A DNA stretch of 64,000 nt from Metridium senile (taxonomy: Eukaryota; Cnidaria; Anthozoa; Actiniaria; Metridiidae): contig OX459101.1 of assembly GCA_949775045.1 (NCBI GenBank), forward strand, positions 3,008,501 to 3,072,500, written 5' to 3'. Positions 24,182 through 37,400 of the stretch are shown here, piece by piece. The notes under the pieces were generated by a model, which worked only from the letters and a program-made list of their open reading frames with translations, was not told the DNA's origin and searched no databases. Position 1 is the stretch's first letter, and the number at the start of each line of letters is the position of its first letter. A program made the position numbers and the translations under genes.

Positions 24182-26656
24182 TTACACATGCGTAGTCTTC
24201 GGTCTTATCTTCATTTCACTCTTTTTTAATGTCTTATAGTCAACCGCTGTCCAAGCTAACCAGTCAATTCCATTATTTTGTCCTTCTTCCTTATATTGTC
24301 CGTTTAAATGTGACCAATAGCAATCGTTAAACCACCAGGCACCATGCTTCTCGACCGCGCAAGCCCCGTCTGTTGCGTGTCTATCATTGTCTCTGTCTAA
24401 GGTTGAGAATGCCATACCACTACTGACTAACTTAGGTTGGGGACTCCCCGTCCCGAGGGAATCCCCAGCGGTCCCGCTGTATCCCGACAAGAACAGGGTA
24501 TAATTATTCATCTCGTTTGATACGGTGAAATTTCGATACTTAGCATAGACTTTGGCGCCAGAAAAACTTTCAAGATCAACTCTTAGCTCGTTTAAACCAC
24601 CAGATGACGTCATCACGTGTATGACGTCATTACCAAGCCAGAATTCCCCGGATAGTGAACCAAACCCCGTTTTGTACTCGTTCCAGTCCCGATAAAAATC
24701 GACCGACCCATCTTGACGTCTTTGTAACACTGCCCACCCCCCACCGTCAGTGGTTTGGTCACAGTATACTGGAAGTGCATCGTGATTGGCTATTGCCAAG
24801 AAATAGACGCCATCTTGATTGAAGCCATGGTCGTTCCAGTCTTGGCATGACTTCACTGTGAAAATAAACAATACTTTAAACAGTTGCCAACTATAGCATG
24901 AATAGAAAAGAGAACAACATCTTTGAAAATCGGCACAGAAACGGAAACAACATGGCATATTTATAATTAAACGGTACAAATTGTTGATGAAAAAAAAATA
25001 ATGTAGAAAGTAGAGTTTGGGTGATGGCTGCCGGAGAATAGGCCTGCGGTTTATCCGTTTATCTAGTAGCGCCTCTAGCTAGGAGGTGAGCATATATGCG
25101 CGGATTTTCAAAGACCTTCACCACAAACAATGCCATAAGTGATACATGTACCGGCACACACCTTGGCAAGTGAGATTTAAGGAAAACAATAGACCTTTTC
25201 ACAATTCCGTTCTGTGACCACGAATAATAGTTCCAAGTCGAGGTTCCATGCAATTGCTGCGCATAGCAAAACTATAATTCATCATGCGCAGCAACGCGAA
25301 CCTCGACTTGGAACTATCATTCGTGGTCACTGAACGGAACTGTGAAAAGGACTATTATGATACAACATGATAGACGTACTTGCAGTACGACAGTCTAGAC
25401 CAGAGAACCCCGGATGACATACAGAACTCTGATAGGACGACGAACATACACTATTACACCAACCATCCCCTGCGCCCATTGCATCATGGTAACTATACCC
25501 AGTCCTTTGTACATAATATGCAGGCTTGGCAGCCTTAGTCACGTGACTAAGCTCACATTGAATGACAGGCTTGATCACGTGCTCACAGTTGAAAGATTCA
25601 CATCGAGGCTCTTTCATGCACCGATGCATGCAGTCGAGAGGAGACTGGACTTGAAAACGCTCGATCACGTGATTAATAAGAGAATGATCTGGAAATGAAT
25701 GAAGTACATTCAAATCAGTTAAATGGAAATGAATGGATAGAGGGATGGATGAATAAATGAATGAATTGATGAATGAATGGAAGAATGGATGGATTAATGA
25801 ATGAATGAATAAAAGAATGAATGGATGGATGGATCAATGGATCAATTAATGAATGAATAAAAGAATTATTGGAATAATGAATGAATGAATAAAAGAATGA
25901 ATGGATGGTTGCATATCGATGGATGAATGGTTGAATGGATCAATTAATGAATGAATAAAAGAATGATTGGAATAATGAATGAATTGAAATGAATCAATGG
26001 ATAAATGAATGGAAGAATGAATCAATAAAATAATGAATGGAAGAATGAATCAATAAAATAATGAATGGAAGAATGAATAAATGGCTTGATGTATGGATGA
26101 TTAAAGGTCTGGTGGATCAAAGAATTAATTAATCAAGAGCTATAACATACTATTTCGTGTATGAAATAGAGTGTCAGGTTCGACCCAACCTAGACGTCTT
26201 TTCTTGTTTTGATCCCTAAATACTCTTCATTGACTCAGCTATGACATCTTTGTCATCAGGTGCTAACCATGATTAGTTCTTTCAAAAATGAGATTAAAGG
26301 ACGACGTATAAGTGATAATTACTTTCAGTTTTTTTCTAGAATTCATAACTAGCTTGTTCTAACTGGTTTTATCATTAATGTATGTCCAAACAAGAACCAA
26401 AAAATGAGAAATTTCTTATTTGTTGCATTGTAGTTTTCACGGCGCGGCCCTACTGGAGGGTCAAATTAAAAGATAGCAATGATACAAGCACGTTATTTCT
26501 ATTTTAATTGTAATAACCCATCATACCTCTTTCGTGTTCTTCAAACATTGCTGTTGCTATGCACTGTGAACGGCAGGGCTTTCTGTCAAACACTACGACG
26601 CAAAATGTCGGAACGACACACCACAGAACTGTCCATATAGAAGGCAAATTGTACAT
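24182..26656 (-). CDS. Secreted PAN plus fibrinogen-like (FReD) protein, 370 aa
   Basis: Three exons: 26527-26656, 25380-25688 and 24182-24855. All joins are phase 1 with canonical borders (GTATGA, GTACGT; ccag, cacag). Residues 1-23 form a hydrophobic signal peptide (MYNLPSIWTVLWCVVPTFC). Exon 2 holds a PAN/apple-type domain (PLDCMHRCMKEPRCESFNC), then a short Cys-rich end (CHPGFSGLDC). Exon 3 encodes a complete FReD of about 220 residues: SCQDWNDHG start, GGGWAVLQRRQDGS, the STLDRDNDRH calcium-site region, and the CAVEKHGAWWFNDCYWSHLNG core. FReD proteins of this type (ficolin or tachylectin-like) are secreted lectins that bind acetylated sugars in innate immunity or matrix. A short EGF-like piece between PAN and FReD is possible but incomplete. 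The arrangement is intact and the gene looks functional. Confidence 0.9.
25192..25352. mobile_element. Foldback MITE inside the PAN-FReD gene, 27 bp from a donor
   Basis: agaccttttcacaattccgt and the inverse acggaactgtgaaaaggact. The arms share ttccaagtcgaggttc. It lies in the intron immediately after the PAN exon. Confidence 0.88.
25730..26110. repeat. (AATG)n-type degenerate microsatellite
   Basis: gaatgaatgg and relatives over about 380 bp in intron 1 of the PAN-FReD gene. Confidence 0.9.
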
Positions 26657-29194
26657 CCTAAAAAAAAAACAGAGAAAAAGGCAAAAAACGACGTAAGAAC
26701 ATATGGAAAGTAAAATGACCAGGGTTATAGTAAAAACCTGATTTAATGCATGTGATAGAAGACAATAATAAACAGTTATTGCGAAGTAAAAGAAAAACTT
26801 AAGACATGCATGGTACTGCATGTTTCGGACCGATCACATGCAGCTGGTATCAATTCAAACAAGTCACCATTATCTGGCATTTTTCACGCGCGTCTCTATG
26901 TACATGGCAAAGTTTGATCTGATATAACTGCAAATTCATGTTAGTTTTATAAATGTTTTTCAAACAAACAGTAAATGCTGTATTTTTCTTTCTATTTTTT
27001 CATAATCAATAGGGGTAGCTAGTACTCGTTCAGTTGCTAAGTGGATATTCTTTCTGCCGACTATTATGCCTGAGGTGATGGGCAGGTTTAAAAGTGAGAT
27101 TTGAAAAGGTATTGACGAAAATGTATTTTTAATATTTCCATCGTGCAGCAGTAATCATGATATGGTGATTGGAGACTATACTGAAAAATTAAAATACAAA
27201 TAATATTCCTAAAATATCTTCAACGTTCTGATTCAATTGTCAAGCACATGCTACCGAGCAATATTTCTTCCTCTATTTAATAAAAACAATTACTCTACAA
27301 GTCTCATTTTCGGTAACTGATGTTTTTAAGATATGATTTCATCCCTGATACCGCGATATGATCTCCAATACCTTATCTTTTTATGAAATTATTAGCTTCG
27401 CTGTTAATTCATCTCCAATACCTTGTCTTTTTTATAAAATAATTATTAGCTTCGCTGCTGATTCATCTTCAATACCTACCGCTATCAAAGGAAGTCTTTT
27501 AATTTCTGTTTATTTTGTTTTCAATCTGAACAAGACATACTTAAGAACCTACCTTTGAAAGGGTCCCGCATGCACTGGATGCTGTTCTTCGATCAGATAT
27601 AATCAAATTAGGATTATATTACAACACGGAAATCTCGTGAGTGAAATATTATAACGTTTAAAGTATTGTTATAGAATGGATTTCCGGCTTCAATATAACT
27701 TCTTATCACAGGACCGTGTTAGTCACTCATGATCACATATAACTGACATCACTTTAGATAGGGGCGATCCTTTACCAAATTGAAGCATCGTTTAGGATTG
27801 GTTTAAAAAACAATAAAGTCTTTCCAAACAATTGCCCTAAACCTAACCATTCAATAACGGTGCTGTCTAACTGGGGCCAACCAAAATGCAGCTTTTGACT
27901 GGTGAAGACTCGCTGCTTTAGAACGCTGTGCATTTATTGGCTATTAAAAGTATTTCCCCATGGGAGGGAGGGGTATGATGAAAGGTGGGAGAGGGAATTT
28001 CAATTTGCACCTAAGAAATTGAAATTGAAAAGTCGATTTGATAATAACTATTATAGCATATATAATTAAGCCAGAAGTCATGCAGACTTTTTTTAATTTA
28101 TTTTTCTGGCTATAATTTCTTTTCAGTAAATGTCTAAAGGCTCCCGTCTATTATTCAAACATTTCAACATATTTGTTATGGAGAGCCGGTGTGCTAAATT
28201 CAATAACTGAGGAAATACTTCTAAGAGCGCGCAGAATTAAACGCTTAACTATTGAGATAAATACATATTGTTTTTTCCCTCGAAATTGGACAATGCAAAT
28301 CTTCTTTTGCACCGATCCAATAACATGAATGAATCTAATATATATATTAACATCGATATTGTCCGAAAGCTTGGCTCATTAATCTTAGCTTATACACGCA
28401 GTCGATACAAATCTATTTTCACTAGATTAATACGTACAAAGCCATTATTAATTTGATAGTATATAGTATATCAGTGATGGGACACGAATAGACAATGCTG
28501 CTGAATACGTGTGCTATATGTATAATACCATAGCATTGTTCACTGTTGTCGTGGAAACTAAAGTGGATACTGCCCTATAAGTGCGATATCTAATTGTAGA
28601 ATAAGGAAAGATCAACAAAGGCCTATAAGCTAACTTCATAGTATGAATCAAAAGCAAACACAGCTGCAATAGTTGTGATATTAAACTAAAATCATTTCAA
28701 TCATTTACCGACAATGCACTTAGTATCACCATCAAAAAAAACAATATGATGTACTTGAGAATTATATCTAATAAATCTCAAGTTCTGTGTTAAAATAGAT
28801 CTAGATCTAGATCTATAACCGATGCCTGACTGTGATATATGTAAAACTATCACGATATGATATGAATCAGTTCTGATTTGGTTTGCTTACATGAGGCAGC
28901 TATAGAACAGATTGTTTACATGTTGCTTAGGAACGAACTCCTTGATATATATATTAAAGTACAAGATAGAGGGACAATTAACCATTTGTCAATCAAGTGC
29001 TATATCTTTTGTTTATGGAATGAGAACCACTAAAATAATTATAATACTAGTTTTATTAATCTTCGTACATTGTAAATCATTTTAATTCATACTTATATCA
29101 TCGTACTTTTACGCAGAATCTTTTTAACATCAGTGTAAGTTAGTATAGTTTTCGTCAATGAACATCGTCAAATCTGATATGCCGAACTCTTATA
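26657..29194. other. Intergenic region, no gene recognised
   Basis: About 2.5 kb upstream of the PAN-FReD gene. A roughly 60-bp direct duplication (atctccaatacctt, attagcttcgct) is at 27358-27475. Otherwise it is single-copy AT-rich sequence without exons or RNA genes that I can see. Confidence 0.4.
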
Positions 29195-29433
29195 GGCCTA
29201 GTTCAAACGTCGCATTTCACATATGTGCCGAATCAAATATAAATGAATTCATAATATAACTTTATTTACTCTCGTGAATTTATTCATGATTGATTGGAAA
29301 TATACAGTAAGCATATTATATATAATTATAAATGGTAAATGTAGAAAAAGGAAGAAAAAAGAAGAACAATAGGTTTAATTTGCTCATTTGCATTAGATTC
29401 AACCCATTTGAGATGCGACGTTTGAACTAGGCC
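29195..29433. mobile_element. MITE-like element, 239 bp
   Basis: ggcctagttcaaacgtcgca and the inverse tgcgacgtttgaactaggcc at the ends. It lies in the presumed 3' flank of the unknown protein gene. Confidence 0.88.
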
Positions 29434-29503
29434 TTGGTTGTAATGTTAAAATCGCCCTGCTCTACACTATCCAAGTTTTCCAGGTGTGTAAGTATCTATC
29501 TGC

Positions 29504-31062
29504 CTATGTTTTAGTCGACCATGTAGCGTCATTGTTACCAGGATTGTTCAACCCCCTCTGGAGCGGACAAGCAAACTGCTGAGCTGGCATTTGATTAGCC
29601 ATAGCTTGGTTCTGATAAAGAGGTAGATTAGGTTGTCTAGGCATGTACCCCCGGAAATGGTCTGGCATGGTGTATGGTGTTGGCTGCATAAACTGTTGCC
29701 AGTTACTCCGGTACTGAATCTGCAGTTGCAGTTGTTGTTGTTGTTGTTCATACAACTTTTGATTCATCAGAGAGTAGTTTGTATCTGTGACATACTGTGG
29801 TTTGTTCTGTACTGCGCATGCGTAGCCTGTAGGGTCACGAATCGTCCCTAATGTCCCACATGGACTAGTGGTTTGAGGAATTGCAGTGAAATTAGAAGGG
29901 AAAACTGGAGGTCGATAGACTGGGGGAGAACAGGTCATATTGGATGAATAACTATAGTTTGGTTGGAAGCTATATCCATGTGACGTCATCAAGTTATGGT
30001 TCATTGGTTGAGCTTGATTATCACGTGACATAATGTGACTGCTATCATATGACATCAAAGGGTTATCGCTGATTGGCTGAATTTGGCTACCACGTGATAT
30101 CAGAAGATTGTCACTAAATGATGGAGCTTGATTACAACGTGGCATGGAAAGGTTAGAGCTGATTGGTTGAACTGGATTAACACGTGACATCATAATGTTA
30201 TCGATGATTGGTTGATTCCCACATGATATCCTCGTGTTGTTGTTAATTATAGTTGACTCTTGATCGTGTGCACGTGACATTGGTTGGGTAATTGGACCAC
30301 GTGACATCAAGTCAGAAGTAAATGGTAAAATTGGTGTACATCTTGGTGCGCATACTCCTTTGTTTATTAACGCTGACTGTTGAGAAAATGAGAACGAAGG
30401 CGCGGGAAGTGTACTTAGATAAAGTCTATTTAGATGTTCAGTGGTTTTATCCAATGATATACCAGTCTCGCGGTTCAGGTTTGGAGGTAAAGGTGAGTGG
30501 TTCACATTGAATGCGTCTGTAAATAGATAGAACAAAGACATACATGTATGAGAAGTTTACCATTGGGCTTCCTGTGGTTAGCTTGATATCCAAAACTCCT
30601 TTTCGAAAAGCACGACGAAACAAAGTTTAAATAACTTTATGGTTTACCTAGTTGATGGTTCATTGTGTCCTCGAGATGTCTGTTTGTCTTGTCGAGAAGA
30701 TTGTCAAGGAAACTGGGTTTGTTTTTGGCGGCACTAGAAAAAAAATATGAAAATGAAGAATTTAATAAACGAAAGAAGACAAATAAACAACTTAACCATG
30801 ATAGCAGTCTGACAAACGACCTCTAACGTTAGCAATATAAAGTAATAAAATGCTTGAAGAAAAATGATATCCATCAAAGTTAAAAAAAAATTTAGCTTCA
30901 ACTTTCTCGTCAGTTTTAGTTAAAAAAATGTGTTCTTCATCATTTCTCGGTTTTTCACTTCTAACATCAAAAAATAAATTCAATAATTCCAAACCTTTGT
31001 AAAGCCTTCCTGTTCATACTATATCGCTTGGACTTCTTCGGTATGGACAGACTTGAATACAT
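29504..31062 (-). CDS. Unknown Gln/Met/Ser-rich protein, 388 aa
   Basis: Three exons: 30995-31062, 30648-30733 and 29504-30516. The phases 2 then 1 join without a break (ALQ-S-AAKNKPSF; MNHQL-D-AFNVNHS). The N-terminal 60 residues are basic then amphipathic (SIPKKSKRYSMNRKALQ, FLDNLLDKTNRHLEDTMN). Residues about 130-250 carry a degenerate repeat with S-R-x-x-x-QPIS (MMSRVNPVQPIS; LISRGSQIQPIS; IMSRDNQAQPM). The C-terminal third is Gln/Pro/Tyr/Met-rich with a QQQQQ run. It looks largely disordered. I do not recognise a family and propose no function. The first Met is chosen because an in-frame TAA lies upstream with no acceptor between. It is head-to-head with NMD3 across about 380 bp, so the two may share a promoter. 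Confidence 0.82.
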
Positions 31063-31442
31063 GTTAATTGTCTTTTTAGCCAGAATTGTATCATTTGTTG
31101 TGGTCTGTTGGTTGTTCGAATGCGGCACACGTTAGGTAAGTGTGGAACACGCGCGCTTGAGGAATACACACGCACTCAAGGAATCGCCGCGCGCGCGCGC
31201 GGTTCGAATGTGATTATGAGCACAAAATATTTGGTTTATTTTTCATGTTTTTTTTTACATTAATGATTCGAAAACGTGAAAATATCAAGAGAATTAGGGA
31301 ATTAGGACTTTTTTCTTCGAAAAATGTTTAAAAAAAAGTAAATGTAAAAAAAAAAAAAAAGTTTTTTGGTATTTTGGGTTACCTGTGTTCTTGCACATGT
31401 ATGTCGCAATACCCAGAAGGCCTTTCACAAACAAAATCCAAA
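31063..31442. promoter_or_regulatory. Presumed bidirectional promoter region
   Basis: 380 bp between two divergent start codons. It contains a GC-rich core with a CG dinucleotide run (ccgcgcgcgcgcgcgg, 31184-31199) and a T-rich/A-rich flank. No TATA box is convincing. Housekeeping genes such as NMD3 often use such promoters; sharing is inferred from geometry. Confidence 0.5.
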
Positions 31443-34400
31443 ATGGAGGTCGAAGAAGAAAGTGGAGAACCACAACAAATGATGTATGTTTTCTCGCTTG
31501 TTTCTTTCTGTCACTCAACTACAATCCATTACAAGTATTTATCTATATTTATTCTGTTCCTAACAATGTTTTATTAATCATTCCTTTCAGTCTTTGCTGT
31601 TATTGCGGCGCTCCGACTCCGCCGAACTCGGCAAACATGTGTGTTGGTTGTATACGAACACAAGTCGATATTACAGAAGGAATTCCTAAGCAAAGCACGC
31701 TGTACTTTTGTAAAGGTTGTGAGCGGTAAGATATGACAGTAAACAATAGTTCATACTACTTCATATATCAATATGTGATTATATATCGTTGTTGTACAAT
31801 AATTTTCTTTAAATGCTGAGTCACGTGGGTTTTCACATGTTGAAATAAAAATATCCGATTCTCGACAAGTTGTGTTATTTGCAACTAGTATCAATACATA
31901 TTTAACTTCCACCTTAACTCTAAAAATAACCTTTATAATTCTCTTGAAACCATCTATAAAACAATGAAAAAATGTACTTTTATAATCAATGTTTTGAACA
32001 TTTGTTGATGATTAATTTGTGTAAATGTACAAAGGTATGTTCACAACTATTTTCCCTACTGTTGTACTAACCCACAATTGTCATTGTGAATATTAAGTCT
32101 AGTTTGTTTTCTTGTCTGTCTGTTTGCTTGTGTATATCTGTTTGTTTGTTTGCTTGTTTTTCTGTTTTCTTTTCTGTTTGTTTGTCTGTGTGTATGTCTG
32201 TTTGTTTGTGTTTGTTTATTTTTTATCCAAATCCCTGGTTAAACTTAAAACTATGCATCATTTACTTAGATATCTTCAACCTCCGTCAGCTTGGACTACA
32301 TGTGCACTTGAGTCCAGAGAACTTCTTGCCATTTGTTTGAAAAAGTTAAGAGGTTTGAGTAAGGTATGGCTACCATCTCTTCAATTTATATACAGTAGAG
32401 GTTTAGTATGTACATGTATGATGACATTACTGACCTAGACCACCCCTCTCAGGTCATAGTGTTGCAATAGCTTTATTGGATGATTCCTTGGGACATCAAT
32501 ATCTGGTTTTAAAATAAAAAATATTTCAACATCATTTTTCCGTTTCCCCCTCTCCCCCATATCAATGTTGAGTTTTGGGAATGTGAAACGGTTGTTATTT
32601 GAAAGACCAATCAACATTGCTCAGGGGGGAAGGGGGTTTGCAAATCAAATTGATACGTTTTGTATATTTTTTAAAACTCAAACAAAAACGCTCATAAAAA
32701 TGTCCCAACAATTTTGAACGTGATTGTAGGTCACTATCTCCTGTATCACGCATACTCAATATTATTATGTGTGTGCTATTTAATTATTTCATCATGATAA
32801 AGGTTTTAAATGCTGTGTGTTTGTCCAGGTGCGTCTGGTCGATGCAGGGTTTGTCTGGACAGAACCACATTCCAAAAGAATCAAAGTCAAACTTACCATA
32901 CAAAAAGAGGTGAGAATACTACTGCAGTTTTCAACTTTCTGCGAACTCAGACATTCCAACGGTTAGTTGTGAAATTACGTTTTTGTCTGCTGTCAATCAA
33001 AAACATAAAAGGTGCCGAACTATTAGCAGCAGCCCAATACTTATTTCAGCTGTTGGAGTACTTGACTAGCCTTTTGAATGTCTGAGTCCGCATAAAAATG
33101 AAAACCACAGTAACAAATTACCACATCAGACAATCTATTCAACGCATACATGTTTTGCTTGGAGATAAGCTGTAAATATCAGTTGGAAATAATTAGATGA
33201 AAACCCCAGTAACAATAACACATTAGACAATCTATTCAACACATGTTTTGCTTGGAGATAAGTTGTAAATATCACTTGGGAATAATTAGATGGATAGTTC
33301 AAAGAAGTAAAACCAAAAAAAAATTGAAAAGAAACATTTTTTCCATGTTTTATTTCCCACTTGTTGAACTATTTGGTAAATTGTACACCAAATATATTTC
33401 TGATGTTTGTGAGCTTTCTCATTGCTGCAATGTTGTTTAGATGGATAGTTCAAAGAAGTAAAACCATTGAAAGAAAAAAAAAACATTTTTTCCCGTGTTT
33501 TATTTTCCACTATTTGGTAAATTGTACACAAAATGTATTTCTGATGTTTGTGTGTTTTCTTATCGCTGCAATGTTGTTTTGTAGGTGATGAATTCTACCA
33601 TTCTGCAGCAAGTGTTTGTAGTAGAGTATGTTGTACAGTCACAGCTATGTGATGCTTGTCATCGTAGAGCAGCACAGGATTTCTGGAAGGCAACAGTTCA
33701 AGTTAGACAAAAGGTCAGTTGTTTACTGTATTGATCAAAGTTAGTAAGTGGTTATAAAACTTGGCAAAGGAGGAACTAGAGAATTGTTATAACAGTGCAC
33801 AAACTTTTTGTTTTACATTCATTTATTATGCTTGACTTACCCAAACATGTTTGTTTTTGCTAATTGTCTATGATATGTTAAAGTTCTTTTAATTTGTCAT
33901 GGTTGGAAAAAGCGCCCAAAAAGTTATAGTTTAAGCCATCTCATTCTACCAACTTTGGTGGTATTTTTATCACCTGTAACTATTTCTTACTTACCAATCT
34001 TTGTCAGTTTGTTTTTCATGATTTTTGTTTTTTGTTTTTCAATCATTACATGTATCTTTTCCATTTGTTACAGACAAGTCACAAGAAGACTTTCTTTTAC
34101 TTGGAGCAGTTGATTATCAAACACAGCATCCATAAGAAAGCAGTCAAGGTCAAACAAGAATCAGGTGAAGCATACTTTGACATATTGCAAAAACAATAAT
34201 CCAGTTTCTAGTACTTTATTGTGCAGCTTTAGCCTTGATAGCATATAATATATATCCTTTTTACTCTGATAAAGGGCTAAAGCTCAAAACATCAGTAAAT
34301 TTAGGTTATTTATTTTTACTGTGTTATAAATTTCATTCTATTACCTATCATATGATATATTCCTTTGCATTTAGTACAACCGTGGTAAGGCAACTTCTTC

Positions 34401-37400
34401 ATTGCACAGCTTTAGCCTTGATAGCAAGTAATATATTGCTTTGTATTTAGTACAGCCCATAGTAAGGCAAGGAAATAAACAAAGCTGTGTGGAAATTAGA
34501 GAAAATTAACTAAAACTTGTGTTAATATGAATAATTCATAAACTTTGCTAAATAGAAAAGTCTTTAGTCCAGATTGAAATGCTTCAATTGCAGTGGCTTG
34601 TTTAAAAGATAAAGTGAGAGGCTGTTCCAATGCCTTAATGCAGTGGCACTACATGTGTAAATGCTATGTGGCCGTACATAGAAAGTCAAAGCTAAGAATG
34701 TGAATTGAAATGCTTCAATAGTAGTGGCTTGATAAGGTGGGAGACTGTGCCAGAGCCTTTGGGCAGCAGCGCTAAATGCCCTGTTGCCGTAAATAGAAAG
34801 TCAAGGTTAAGGATGTGCAATAAAGAATACAATCTATTGCCTAGAACTTCATTATTCCCTCATCCAAGAATTGTTTATAAAAAAGAGATTTGATTATTAA
34901 TATTTTGTTTGATATTTGTTTCCAGATGGGGTTGATTTCTTTTATGCTTCAAAGCAAGATGCCAGAAAGTTTGTTGAGTTTTTACAGTCTGTTGTACCAT
35001 GCAGGTGAGCACTTCATCTATTATAAAAATAATAATTACATTTTCCACAGCAGATCCACATACCCGGTAGTGGTTATTCTTCTGCTGCCACTCACACTCA
35101 CTACCTCTACATTAAATATTTTTCATACATCACTCCTCACATGTTGATTTTTGTTGAGGGAGGAAAAACAGTAATACTCAGAGAAAAAACCCTTGTGGCA
35201 TGGTAGAGAACAACACATCAAAGAAACTCAATTCACACACGATCTGGTTCCCGAGCCTGGACTCGAACCCAGATCACAACGGTGAAAGGCCTATGCTCTC
35301 ATCACTCGGCCAACCATGCCACCCACCATGCGACTTATTATGATTTATCAAGTGATATATAATATAATATATATATATCACTAATATCTTAGCTACTGGT
35401 ACAACTGTAGTAGATAATATATTTGCTACTTGAAAACTACACAATATTTTTTTTCAGGAACCATACAAAACACCTTTTGCCATTAAATTTTGCCATTATT
35501 GTATCTTATTTTAAACGTTTCTGTGTTTTTAGGTATAAAACATCAGAGAAACTGATCTCTCATGACATCCACAATAACATTTATAACTACAAGTACACTT
35601 TCTCTGTAGAGATTGCACCAGTCTGCAGGGTAAGTTATCATCTTTGGCTGAATTATTTATGGCTCTTACTTAGTGTTGAGGGAGCTTTTAAAGGAATTTA
35701 AAAAACAACAGCACAGAACAAAGAACTAAGTATGAAATAGATACAATACAAAGAACTCTAGAACAGAAGACAATAAACAGTAACACCAAAAAAGAACGAA
35801 ACAATACCCTGCAATACAAAGAACTCCAAACCAGAATACAATACATCTTATAACACCAAGAAAGAACGAAACAATACCCTGCAATACAAAGAACTCTAAA
35901 CCAGAATACAATACATATTGCAACACCAAGAAAGAACAAAACAATACCCTGCAATACAAAGAACTCCAAACCAGAATACAATACATCTTATAACACCAAG
36001 AAAGAACGAAACAATACACTGCAATACAAAGAACTCCAAACCAAAATACAATACATCTTATAACACCAAGAAAGAACAAAACAATACCCTGCAATACAAA
36101 GAACTCCAAACCAGAATACAATACATCTTATAACACCAAGAAAGAACAAAACAATACCCTGCAATACAAAGAACTCTAAACCAGAATACAATACATCTTA
36201 TAACACCAAGAAAGAACAAAACAATACCCTGCAATACAAAGAACTCTAAACCAGAATACAATACATCTTATAACACCAAGAAAGAACAAAACAATACCCT
36301 GCAATACAAAGAACTCTAAACCAGAATACAATACATATTGCAACACCAAGAAAGAACAAAACAATACCCTGCAATACAAAGAACTCTAAACCAAAATACA
36401 ATACATCTTATAACACCAAGAAAGAACAAAACAATACCCTGCAATACAAAGAACTCTAAACCAGAATACAATACATCTTATAACACCAAGAAAGAACGAA
36501 ACAATACCCTGCAATACAAAGAACTCTAAACCAGAATACAATACATATTGCAACACCAAGAAAGAACAAAACAATACCCTGCAATACAAAGAACTCTAAA
36601 CCAGAATACAATACATCTTATAACACCAAGAAAGAACAAAACAATACCCTGCAATACAAAGAACTCTAAACCAGAATACAATACATATTGCAACACCAAG
36701 AAAGAACAAAACAATACCCTGCAATACAAAGAACTCTAAACCAAAATACAATACATCTTATAACACCAAAAAAGACTATACACTGGACTGGACATTTTAC
36801 TTACACTAGGCCAGTCAGAACCAAGACACTTATTAATAATCTGTCTAATAGTGTTTTTAATTATATGAATTGTGTTACCAGGAGGAGATTGTGTGTTTGC
36901 CAATTAAGCTGGCACGGTCTTTGGGAAATATCAAGTAAGTTGGTTGAAATAAAACAGGTTTCATTGAACTCAACAGCAATTGATTTTTTGATGATTATGA
37001 TTATGAAGACAATGATGTTGATGGTCATGACGATCTGATGATAGTGATGATGATATTGATTGTCACCACAATGATGAAATTGATGGTGATAATTATTTAT
37101 GATGATATGATATGGTAGCTAGTCACCTTTCCTTGCAGCACTAGTGCTGAATTACGAGAGGTGCAACTCACGTAATGGAGCTGCATTGATAGTTATGACA
37201 ATTTTGATGACATTGCATCCTCGGGAACCCAGGGGTAATCTTCTGTCGCTCGTTTCTCACTCCCAGAATAAATACCCCTGGGAACGTAGTCTGTTGGAGA
37301 ATGTTCCGGAAGTCAAAATTCAAACTTATTTAACAACTTTCTTTGAATGGTTATCTTGATTTTCATTGGTCGACTCTAAATTGGTCGACCTAATAAGGTC

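Noticed and set aside
35213..35323. Possible tRNA gene
   Set aside because: A and B boxes are good, but the anticodon and acceptor stems do not pair and a SINE body follows. It is annotated as a SINE.
35688..36729. Repeated Cys/Phe/Leu-rich reverse-strand frames resembling membrane segments
   Set aside because: Produced by the 70-bp satellite in NMD3 intron 8. There are no start or splice features.
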